Origin: Clostridia bacterium
GTDB lineage: Bacteria > Bacillota > DSM-521 > Neomoorellales > Neomoorellaceae
NCBI GenBank assembly: GCA_012727745.1
Contig: JAAYGJ010000156.1
Location: 1 to 5,735, forward strand
Direction: 5' to 3'
DNA: 5,735 nt
This document shows, piece after piece, positions 1 through 5,644 of this stretch (the stretch's first letter is position 1; the number at the start of each line of letters is the position of its first letter). The notes below the pieces were generated by a model that worked only from the letters and a program-made list of their open reading frames with translations, searched no databases and was not told the origin of the DNA. The position numbers and the translations under genes were made by a program.

Positions 1-274
1 GATTCATACTATGGACCTAGAAAGCCTGGACAATAACAAGCCAGCCTTAATTGATTTTATGAACAGTGTCTGCCAGGAAAAGAATTATGACTTGGTGGTG
101 CTGATGGTGACAGATATTTTGCAGCAGGGGTCGGAGTTTTTGTTTGTCGGCGAGGAACACGGTCTGATTGAAAAGGCCTTCAATGTAAAAGTAGGCAAAA
201 ACCAGGTATTTATTCCGGGAATTATGTCCCGGAAGAAGCAGGTTGTGCCGCAAATCTCCCTGGCGGTGGAGTAA
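1..274 (+). CDS. ppaC: Manganese-dependent inorganic pyrophosphatase, C-terminal part (partial)
   Basis: This is the 3' end of a gene that enters from the left edge; the first whole codon begins at base 2 and the reading frame is open to the edge, so the ATG at base 11 is internal and not a start. About 90 residues are visible and form a DHHA2 domain. Near the end they carry the SRKKQVVP signature that closes the active site of family II (Mn/Co-dependent) pyrophosphatases and binds the pyrophosphate group. The segment IHTMDLESL, then a helix and VVLMVTDIL, matches the usual order in this family. The enzyme hydrolyses cytoplasmic pyrophosphate to two phosphates. The catalytic DHH domain, and any CBS/DRTGG insert found in some clostridial versions, lies outside the window and cannot be judged. 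A terminator follows directly, so this is the last gene of its unit. Confidence 0.93.
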   Translation, partial: IHTMDLESLDNNKPALIDFMNSVCQEKNYDLVVLMVTDILQQGSEFLFVGEEHGLIEKAFNVKVGKNQVFIPGIMSRKKQVVPQISLAVE

Positions 275-281
275 AAAACGC

Positions 282-311
282 GGCAAACCTTTGCAGGTTG
301 CCAGTGTTTTT
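282..311 (+). terminator. Rho-independent terminator after ppaC, probably bidirectional
   Basis: The arms GGCAAACCT (282-290) and AGGTTGCC (295-302) pair around a TTGC loop with one bulged A. The plus strand continues with AGTGTTTTT, and the minus strand continues into a run of six T after CGCG. The hairpin lies between the convergent ppaC and MATE genes, 8 bases after the ppaC stop and about 33 bases beyond the MATE stop, so it can end transcription from both sides. Confidence 0.75.
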
Positions 312-335
312 GCTTAATATACTTAGGTGGGGATG

Positions 336-1727
336 TTATCTATTAACTTCAGTAGAGGGCCTATCCTGTTGCTTAATACTCTGCGGTTGAATTTTAGGCA
401 GGTTTTTCATTTCATGAGCTATAAGACTGGCTGTCAGAAGTACAGAGAGGGCGTCAGCAATGGGTGCTGTACGCCAGATGCCGTCGATACCCCAGAAACG
501 GGGCAGGATTAAAAGCAGGGGGATGAACAGCAGTACCTGCCGCGATAAACTGAGAATGGTGGACTGGACCGGTTTACCTACTGCTTGAAAATAATTTGCT
601 CCCAGTATTTGAAAGGCCAGAATGGGCAGCATGGCGAAATAAACCATCATGGCCTGGGAAGTCATTTGTATAAGGGCAGGATTATCTTTGCTGAAAAGAC
701 CTACAATTTGCTCGGGCCAGATATGAATTACCAGATAAAAGACCAAGGCGATACAAGTACCGGCTACAACCGCTTTAAATAGAGTTTCTTTTACCCTGTC
801 ATACTGCCGGGCGCCGTAATTGTAACCTATCAGGGGTTGGGCACCCTGGCTGAGACCAATCAGGGGCATCAGCAGTAAAGTAGCCACACTCATCATAATA
901 CCCAGGGCGGAGAGGGCCATATCGCCGCCATAGGCATACAGGGATTTGTTCAAAATCATTTGCTGGATACTATTGGCCAGTTGCATGGCAAAGGGGGCAA
1001 AGCCGATAGTAACAATGCTAGTGAGGACGGGTAATTGGGGTTTGAGGTTTTTTAGCCTGATTTTAAGCAAACTGCGGCCGGACAGGTAATAATATAACAC
1101 CATGAGGGTAGAAATAGTCTGAGCGCATACAGTTGCCAGCGCCGACCCTTTGATCCCCAGGCCGACTTTAAAGATAAAAACATAGTTGAGGGCTATATTG
1201 ATTAAACCGCCGGTAATCTGGGTGGCCATAGCATAGGTGGGGTTGCCTTCGGCTCTGATAAAGTTGTTCATACCCATAGTCAGGGCGCCGAAGACGGCGC
1301 CCAGCATGATAATTCGGGTAAAATCTAGGGCATAGGGGAAAACGTCACCTTCGGCGCCAAAGGCGGTTAAGATTGGTCCGGCAAACAGCATAAAGATAGT
1401 AGTCAATATTAAGGGCAATACAACCAGCATTATAACCCCATTGCCGACAACTTTTTCTGCTTCGTCTTTTTTTTGTTCGCCCAGGCGGATAGAGATTAGC
1501 GCTGTCGTGCCGATGCCGATTAAGATGGCAACAGACATCATAATAATCATAATGGGAAAGGCTACCGTTGTAGCCGCGATAGCAATGTCGCCAACGCCAC
1601 GCCCTACAAAAATTCTGTCTACAATATTATAAAGGGCATTGATCAGCATTCCGACTATGGCCGGCAAGGAGAACTTCCAGAGCAGGCTGCCGATATTGCC
1701 CTCCTGCATAGTGACACTTCGATCCAT
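336..1727 (-). CDS. MATE family multidrug/cation efflux transporter (MepA/DinF-like)
   Basis: A complete 463-residue membrane protein of normal length for the MATE (multidrug and toxic compound extrusion) family, which exports cationic drugs or metabolites in exchange for Na+ or H+. It begins with the typical short lead (MQEGNIGSLLWKFSLPAIVG), followed by ALYNIVDRIFVGRGVG at about residues 31-46. The first half ends near FIRAEGNP (156-163), and the second half carries the hallmark GLSQGAQPLIGYNYGA at 291-306. About twelve hydrophobic segments form two six-helix halves. The start at 1725-1727 has AAGGAAG about 10 bases upstream. The methionine at residue 7 would also give a family-like N-terminus, but it lacks a comparable ribosome binding site. 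The 3' end faces ppaC. The substrate cannot be told from the sequence, and no adjacent regulator is present. Confidence 0.95.
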   Translation of the reverse strand: MDRSVTMQEGNIGSLLWKFSLPAIVGMLINALYNIVDRIFVGRGVGDIAIAATTVAFPIMIIMMSVAILIGIGTTALISIRLGEQKKDEAEKVVGNGVIMLVVLPLILTTIFMLFAGPILTAFGAEGDVFPYALDFTRIIMLGAVFGALTMGMNNFIRAEGNPTYAMATQITGGLINIALNYVFIFKVGLGIKGSALATVCAQTISTLMVLYYYLSGRSLLKIRLKNLKPQLPVLTSIVTIGFAPFAMQLANSIQQMILNKSLYAYGGDMALSALGIMMSVATLLLMPLIGLSQGAQPLIGYNYGARQYDRVKETLFKAVVAGTCIALVFYLVIHIWPEQIVGLFSKDNPALIQMTSQAMMVYFAMLPILAFQILGANYFQAVGKPVQSTILSLSRQVLLFIPLLLILPRFWGIDGIWRTAPIADALSVLLTASLIAHEMKNLPKIQPQSIKQQDRPSTEVNR

Positions 1728-1763
1728 TTGAAAGATTACTTCCTTATATGAGATACGAACATA

Positions 1764-1792
1764 ATCTTACCCCATGAGATAATAGCCGTCAA
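1764..1792 (-). promoter_or_regulatory. Probable sigma-A promoter of the MATE gene
   Basis: Read on the minus strand, TTGACG (1792-1787, 5 of 6 to the -35 consensus) is followed after exactly 17 bases by TAAGAT (1769-1764, 4 of 6 to the -10). Transcription would start near 1757, giving a leader of about 30 bases that holds the AAGGAAG ribosome binding site. Prediction from sequence only. Confidence 0.6.
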
Positions 1793-1811
1793 CTTTTGAT
1801 ATAAGACGAGC

Positions 1812-1836
1812 TAGCCTATCACAACTTTTCAGGCTA
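1812..1836. repeat. Imperfect operator-like inverted repeat in the divergent intergenic region
   Basis: TAGCCT (1812-1817) and AGGCTA (1831-1836) are exact inverted copies separated by 13 bases. They sit just upstream of the MATE -35 box and overlap the proposed plus-strand -35 region. The position suits a regulator binding site, but arms this short can arise by chance and no regulator gene is in view. Confidence 0.25.
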
Positions 1837-1854
1837 TTTAATTTGAGCTAAAAT
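1826..1854 (+). promoter_or_regulatory. Candidate promoter for the redox/selenoprotein cassette
   Basis: TTTTCA (1826-1831, 4 of 6 to the -35) and TAAAAT (1849-1854, 5 of 6 to the -10) are separated by 17 bases. Transcription would start near 1861 and leave a leader of about 95 bases before the first gene at 1956. The region is AT-rich and offers weaker alternatives, such as TTGAGC at 1843. The rest of the 228-base gap between 1728 and 1955 shows no gene or clear riboswitch. Confidence 0.35.
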
Positions 1855-1955
1855 AGCAGTAAGTATTGGATAAATGATTTTAGATGCCAGGTAAGGGGTT
1901 TAATAGGCGCTAGCATTTAATGAGGTTTAGTTAGATGGGGAGAAGGGAAAGCGGC

Positions 1956-2102
1956 ATGAAGGGTTTGTTAAGCAGGTATATAGGGGTAGTTATAGCTGTT
2001 GCCGGTTTGTTAATGTTTATTTTCGGGGTTATTTCAGGCGAAACGGATGAGGTACTGCGCAAAGCAGCCACAATTTGCCTGGAATGTATCGGGCTCAGGT
2101 AG
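1956..2102 (+). CDS. CD1871A-type small membrane peptide with CXXC (CLEC) motif
   Basis: A 48-residue ORF. Residues 1-7 are basic (MKGLLSR), residues 8-27 form one hydrophobic helix (YIGVVIAVAGLLMFIFGVIS), then comes a charged turn GETDEVLRKA and a C-terminal CLECIG with cysteines at 41 and 44. This layout (helix, short GE..VL.KA linker, ICLECIG end) matches the small CXXC proteins named after Clostridioides difficile CD1871A, which have no established biochemical role. The chosen ATG has GGGGAGAAGG about 9 bases upstream. An in-frame ATG at 1935 would add seven residues but has a poor ribosome binding site. It stands 6 bases before the polyferredoxin gene and is probably its operon partner. 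The CXXC pair could be a redox or metal site; that is inference. Confidence 0.85.
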   Translation: MKGLLSRYIGVVIAVAGLLMFIFGVISGETDEVLRKAATICLECIGLR

Positions 2103-2108
2103 AGGAGC

Positions 2109-2960
2109 ATGAAAAGAAGGCTTGTTCAGGTTGTTACGGCTCTTATAGCAAACGGCTATCTACCCGGCTTTTTAAACGGTACTATCTACCAGGGGCCATG
2201 GAAGCGTGCCTGCCTACCATTCCTGAACTGTTATTCTTGCCCCGGTGCCCTGGGAGCCTGTCCGGTGGGCGCTATGCAGTCCCTGGCGGTCAGCAGCCAG
2301 AGCCTTTCCTTGTATGTGGGTGGTGCTTTGCTTGCTACTGGGGCGCTGGTCGGCAGGCTGGTGTGCGGCTGGTTATGTCCCTTCGGCCTGCTGCAGGATT
2401 TGATGGCTAAATTGCAACGGTGTAAAATACACATCCCCCTAGCTATGCTAAAGGTTAAGTATGTTGTTATGCTGTTAACTTTGCTGCTGCCGTTGTTATG
2501 GGTTAATCCGGTTACAGGGTTATCTGCGCCTTATTTCTGTATGTATATCTGCCCCGCCGGGACCCTGGAGGCCGGTTTGCCGCTGCTGTTGTTGAACCCT
2601 CCCTTGCGGGAACTGGCAGGCTCCCTTTTCCTCTGGAAGGTAGGCCTTTTGCTGGTGATACTGGTGGCGATGGTATTCGTCTGGCGGCCATTTTGCCGTG
2701 TGCTCTGCCCGCTGGGTGCTTTTTATGGTCTCTGCAACCGGCTAAGCTTTTATCAGCTGCAAATTAACCAGGATAACTGCAGTTCTTGCGGCCAATGCGG
2801 CCAGGCCTGTCCGGCTGGATTGCCGGTCTGGGAAGAACCCCGGAGTAGCGAATGTATTCGTTGCCTGCAATGCATCGATACATGCCACCGCAGGGCCATA
2901 TCCTGGGGTCCCGTCTCTGTTAAAACGGGGCGGGATATTTCCGGGGAGGCCAGGCTTTAA
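2109..2960 (+). CDS. Membrane 4Fe-4S polyferredoxin-like protein (NapH/CcoG/YccM-like)
   Basis: A 283-residue integral membrane iron-sulfur protein, likely an electron carrier across or along the cytoplasmic membrane. Cysteine motifs in order: CYSCPGALGACPVGA (41-55), CGWLCPFG (86-93), CMYICPAG (144-151), CRVLCPLG (196-203), then a ferredoxin-type pair CSSCGQCGQACP (224-235) and CIRCLQCIDTCH (249-260), enough for two 4Fe-4S clusters, as in NapH-like proteins. Hydrophobic segments lie at about 67-85, 115-131 and 174-192. The second cluster motif ends in CH instead of the common CP. The start is forced: there is no other in-frame start codon between the upstream TAG (2100-2102) and this ATG. 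The AGAGGAG before it leaves only one base to the ATG, an unusually short spacing that suggests coupling to translation of the preceding small gene. The gene ends 41 bases before the selenoprotein gene, with no terminator between. Confidence 0.92.
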   Translation: MKRRLVQVVTALIANGYLPGFLNGTIYQGPWKRACLPFLNCYSCPGALGACPVGAMQSLAVSSQSLSLYVGGALLATGALVGRLVCGWLCPFGLLQDLMAKLQRCKIHIPLAMLKVKYVVMLLTLLLPLLWVNPVTGLSAPYFCMYICPAGTLEAGLPLLLLNPPLRELAGSLFLWKVGLLLVILVAMVFVWRPFCRVLCPLGAFYGLCNRLSFYQLQINQDNCSSCGQCGQACPAGLPVWEEPRSSECIRCLQCIDTCHRRAISWGPVSVKTGRDISGEARL

Positions 2961-2986
2961 GAAAGAAGAAATCCTATTTATTAAAC

Positions 2987-2995
2987 AGGAGGTGG
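2987..2995 (+). promoter_or_regulatory. Strong ribosome binding site fixing a TTG start
   Basis: AGGAGGTGG lies 9 bases (counted from the GGAGG core) before TTG at 3002. It is the best Shine-Dalgarno match in the window. It justifies the rare TTG start, which places a basic residue pair and a hydrophobic anchor at the protein's N-terminus. Confidence 0.8.
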
Positions 2996-3001
2996 CCCGA
3001 C

Positions 3002-3541
3002 TTGTATAAAAAAGTATTATTTGCAGTAGGGTTAATACTGGCTGTTATGCTACTGCTGTCCTGGGGAGGTCTAAAGACGGCGGGAAGATTCATGGAATCT
3101 GAAGATGAGAATGGGGCTGGACAGGTGGTCCCTGCCTTTGAGCTCCCCGACCAGGACGGTAACCCGGTGCGGGTGCCGGAGGCTATTAAAGGCAGGGCTA
3201 TTTATATGGTGTTTTTCTCTACTGGCTGAGGCCCTTGCGTCGAGGAAGCGCTGCAGTTGCAGCCGTTTATCGGGCAGTGGCAGAAGGCAGGGATAGAAGT
3301 TGTATTGGTAACGACGGACTCGCCGGCAAGAATAAAGGAGTTCTTAGCCAAGAACTCCCTGGATTTTACTGTATTATTGGATGATAGGGGGCAAGTAGCC
3401 CGGCTTTACCGGGTAAGCGGCATCCCCGATGGTTTATTGATTGATCGTCAGGGCACTTTGCTTTACCGTTCGCTGGGGTGGGGTCCGGGCAGCCTGGAAA
3501 AGTTGCAGGCTGCGATTGACAAAGTGCTGGGGAGCAACTGA
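3002..3541 (+). CDS. Selenocysteine-containing TlpA/redoxin-like thioredoxin-fold protein, UGPC active site
   Basis: A 179-residue protein if the in-frame TGA at 3227-3229 is read as selenocysteine. Residues 1-21 are a signal anchor (MYKKVLFAVGLILAVMLLLSW) that places the domain outside the cytoplasmic membrane. The redoxin domain follows: PAFELPDQDGNPV (about 43-55), the strand AIYMVFFSTG, then Sec76-Gly-Pro-Cys79 and VEEALQLQPF, which lines up with the FW..WCGPCREE region of TlpA-like thioredoxins. The later parts are intact: IEVVLVTTDSP (98-108), the GIP cis-proline loop at 140-142, LLIDRQGTLLYRSLG (145-159) and a final helix. Thus the UGA replaces exactly the attacking cysteine of CXXC, and the frame continues for 103 more codons without damage. 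The likely role is thiol-disulfide or peroxide chemistry fed by the adjacent polyferredoxin; this is inference. The alternative, a nonsense mutation of a Cys codon, is much less likely but cannot be excluded here. Confidence 0.85.
3246..3268 (+). promoter_or_regulatory. Candidate bacterial SECIS hairpin for UGA decoding
   Basis: Just inside the coding sequence after the UGA, AAGCGCTGC (3246-3254) pairs with GCAGC-GTTT (3259-3263 and 3265-3268, C3264 bulged, one G-U pair) around an AGUU loop (3255-3258). The loop has G in its second position and starts 25 bases after the UGA. As known from bacterial SECIS elements, SelB recognition needs a short stem-loop at about this distance with a G early in the loop. 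The fold was paired by hand, with no energy calculation. Confidence 0.6.
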
Positions 3542-3552
3542 GTTTTTAGCAC

Positions 3553-3589
3553 GATAAAAGAGCAGCCGGTTTAAGGCGGTTCTTTTATC
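3553..3589. terminator. Bidirectional terminator between the cassette and the minus-strand genes
   Basis: GATAAAAGAGCAGCC (3553-3567) pairs with GGCGGTTCTTTTATC (3575-3589) around a 7-base loop, with one A-G mismatch and one G-U pair. Both strands have a GC-richer core followed by TTCTTTTATC or GCTCTTTTATC, so the T-rich arm serves either direction. It begins 11 bases after the selenoprotein stop and overlaps the stop codon of the broken minus-strand transporter remnant. Confidence 0.72.
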
Positions 3590-3764
3590 AATTCAGGCCG
3601 GCGCGCTTGCTGGCAAGCTGGTACAAAACACCTACTATAGCGAGTAAGGCGCCTGTTAGCAGTAAAATCGAGCCGATGGATATAATATCAGCTAGCGGGC
3701 CGAAAAACAGTATGGCGACCGGCATGGCACTGCCGCTGACGATTTGCAGCATAGAAAACACCCA
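3588..3764 (-). pseudogene. C-terminal remnant of an MFS transporter
   Basis: On the minus strand, the frame from 3764 to the TGA at 3588-3590 reads WVFSMLQIVSGSAMPVA, then ILFFGPLADIISIGSILLLTG and a last helix ending in KRAGLN. The VFSMLQ-VSGSAMP and FGPLAD-I-SI segments are typical of the last two helices of drug-type major facilitator transporters (about 400 residues when whole). Only about 58 residues remain. Upstream in the same frame lie TAG (3765-3767) and TAA, and no further transporter sequence is recognisable. An ATG at 3750-3752 could open a 54-residue ORF, but I see no convincing ribosome binding site and this piece alone cannot transport. The remaining stretch to 3861 is AT-rich and holds no gene I can recognise. 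Confidence 0.72.
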
Positions 3765-3831
3765 CTATATTTACTTGTATTGTTCTCTAATAATGCAAGA
3801 ATAATATTACCTCACTAGTTTATGGCCTTGT

Positions 3832-3852
3832 TCATGATTTGGTCATGATTTG
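3832..3852. repeat. Short tandem direct repeat (two copies of a 10-mer)
   Basis: TCATGATTTG occurs at 3832-3841 and again at 3843-3852, one base apart, just beyond the stop codon of the ABC ATPase. It may be a local duplication. No function is evident. Confidence 0.5.
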
Positions 3853-3861
3853 CGGCTGTTT

Positions 3862-4620
3862 TCAGACCATTTCCAGGGCGTCCATGACCTGATTTTTTAG
3901 TTTAAGAAATCTTTCTTCGGTGACCATTTTGCGGTAGCGGGGCCGCGGCAGGTCTACTTCCAGGTGCAGTCGTACCCGGGCCGGTCGCGGTGAAAGCACG
4001 TAAACCCGGTCCGACAGGAAAAGGGCTTCTTCCACGTCGTGGGTTATGAAAAAGACGGCATAGCCAAATTTATGCCACACTTCCAATAGCCACTGTTGCA
4101 TGTTAACCCGGGTGATGGCATCCAGCGCCCCAAAGGGTTCGTCCAAAAGCAAAACTTCCCGCCTGGCCAGCACAGTACGCATTAGGGCCACCCGCTGTCG
4201 CATACCTCCTGACAGTTCAGCTGGATAACTGTTCTCAAAGCCCTGCAGTCCGAACAGGGGTAATAGCTGCCTGGCCTCTGCGATGGCTTTCGCCAGGTTA
4301 TCTCCCTGTATCTCCCTGGCAAGGATAACGTTTCTTAAGATGGTGCGCCAGGGCAGCAGTAGATCTTTCTGGGGCATATAGGAGATAATTTCTGCCGGCG
4401 TTTTACCTGGCTGGCCGTCCAGTACAACCTTACCAGAATCTGGTCTGACCAGGCCGCAGACAATGTTAAAAATAGTGCTTTTCCCGCAGCCGCTGGGCCC
4501 GATCAAACTGACAAACTCGCCGGCGCCAACCTGGAGGGAAACGCCGCCCAGGGTGGGCAGCGTTTCTCCATCAATAATGAAGGTTTTAATTACATTTTCC
4601 AGCATTATTTTGACAGCCAC
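3862..4620 (-). CDS. ABC transporter ATP-binding protein (ThiZ/SsuB/TauB-type)
   Basis: A complete 252-residue cytoplasmic ATPase that powers an importer of the nitrate/sulfonate/thiamine-precursor class. All nucleotide-binding elements are present: Walker A GPSGCGKST (41-49), Q-loop glutamine 84 in MPQKDLLLPW, signature LSGGMRQR (136-143), Walker B VLLLDEP (156-162), D-loop GALD and switch histidine 194 in THDVEEA. The start is a GTG at 4618-4620, supported by GAGGAG 9 bases upstream. The ATG five codons later is too far from that site. The gene follows the binding-protein gene by 27 bases in the same orientation and is the last intact gene of the operon. Substrate specificity comes from the neighbouring lipoprotein, not from this subunit. 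Confidence 0.93.
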   Translation of the reverse strand: MAVKIMLENVIKTFIIDGETLPTLGGVSLQVGAGEFVSLIGPSGCGKSTIFNIVCGLVRPDSGKVVLDGQPGKTPAEIISYMPQKDLLLPWRTILRNVILAREIQGDNLAKAIAEARQLLPLFGLQGFENSYPAELSGGMRQRVALMRTVLARREVLLLDEPFGALDAITRVNMQQWLLEVWHKFGYAVFFITHDVEEALFLSDRVYVLSPRPARVRLHLEVDLPRPRYRKMVTEERFLKLKNQVMDALEMV

Positions 4621-4647
4621 TGCTCTTTACTCCTCTGCAGTTATCTA

Positions 4648-5644
4648 CTAAGGTAGATAATTATTGGTGAAGGCTTTTTCAACGTCAATCATCCTGGGCA
4701 GCAGCCCATTCTCGTACATCCAGGCAGCGTAGTTGGTCCAAATTTTTTCCTCCTGTTCGCCCCAGCGAGGGGCATCGTCCTGGTAGCGAGGCCCCAGGTA
4801 TTCCTGACTGGCCAGAACCAGGTCTGGCATCCAACTCGGGAACGTACTTAAGCAGGATTTGGCCAGCTTCGGCAGGGTTGTTAATGGTAAACTGGTAGCC
4901 TTTGTTTGTGGCCCGCATGAATTTTTGCACCAGCTCGGGGTCGCTGGCGAGCAATTGTTCACTGGTGATGATTACCGGGGTGTAGTAATCCAGGGCCGGG
5001 TGCAGCTGGCGTAGCTCCAGGTAATTGAGTTCCAGGCCACGCTGTTCTGCTTCGATTCCGGTCCAAGCGTAATAAATCCAGGCAAAGTCAATGTCCCTTT
5101 CAATCGCGGTAAAGAAGTCGGCGGTGCCGATGTTAATAACTTTAACTTTGCTGAAATCGCCGCCATCTTTGGCCATAACGGCTTTTAGTACCGCCTCTTC
5201 TGCCGGGGAACCCCAGCCGCCATAAGTTTTACCTTCCATTTCTCGAGGACGGGTAATACCCAGAGCTTTCTTAGAGGCAAACCCGGAAGTGTTATGCTGG
5301 ATTATTGCCGCCAGGGAAACAATAGGCACGTCATTGGCTCTGGCCAGGGTAACGTCTTCCTGGTAGCTTACGCCGAATTCGGCGCTACCGGCAGCCACCA
5401 TCTGGCTGGTGCCGCCCTGGGTAGGCTCTATGATTTCAACATCTAAACCTTCCTCGGCATACCAGCTTTTTTCCAGGGCCACATAAAGCCCGGTGTGGTT
5501 GGTATTGGGTACCCAGTCCAGCATTATGGTAACAGGTATTAGTGTTTCGGGCTCTTTACCGGCAGGTTCATTGTTTCCCGCCGTACATCCGGCCAGCAAA
5601 GGCAGGCCGGATAAAAGGATAAGACAGGCAATTATTTTTTTCAT
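4648..5644 (-). pseudogene. ABC substrate-binding lipoprotein, NMT1/THI5-like (ThiY-like), with a single frameshift
   Basis: The N-terminus MKKIIACLILLSGLPLLAGC is a lipoprotein signal with lipobox LAGC (Cys20). The mature part contains MLDWVPNTNHTGLYVA (41-56), GGTSQMVAAGSAEFGVSYQE (77-96) and GKTYGGWGSPAEEA (138-151), the pattern of NMT1/THI5-like proteins such as ThiY that bind pyrimidine precursors of thiamine. The frame breaks after Asp272 (about 4822-4831). The family-like tail PDLVLASQEYLGPRYQ through AFTNNYLP continues in another frame to the TAG at 4648-4650. The span is 997 bases, one more than 332 codons, so removing one base restores a 331-residue protein of normal length. As written, translation would run in the wrong frame to a stop at 4685 (319 aa). 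No slippery run lies at the site. It is either a young pseudogene or a sequencing error; the rest is undamaged. The ATG overlaps the permease stop (ATGA). GGAG lies 13 bases upstream. Confidence 0.85.

Noticed and set aside
2075..2410. 111-residue plus-strand ORF
   Set aside because: It is a shadow of the polyferredoxin gene in another frame, with no recognisable domain. The overlapping frame carries all the cysteine cluster motifs.
3257..3541. Separate 94-residue protein starting at an internal TTG behind the UGA
   Set aside because: It lacks a ribosome binding site and begins in the middle of the redoxin fold. It continues the frame of the gene starting at 3002, so it is the part of the selenoprotein after Sec76.
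3607..3804. 65-residue plus-strand ORF after the terminator
   Set aside because: It is antisense to the MFS remnant, has no ribosome binding site and no family resemblance. The minus strand gives the meaningful protein.
3790..3820. AT-rich palindromic stretch (around TAATATTA) as an operator or origin element
   Set aside because: Short AT palindromes are expected by chance in AT-rich DNA, and nothing nearby supports a function.
4822..4831. Programmed ribosomal frameshift in the binding-protein gene
   Set aside because: There is no slippery heptamer or base run at the junction, and this protein family is not known to use frameshifting.
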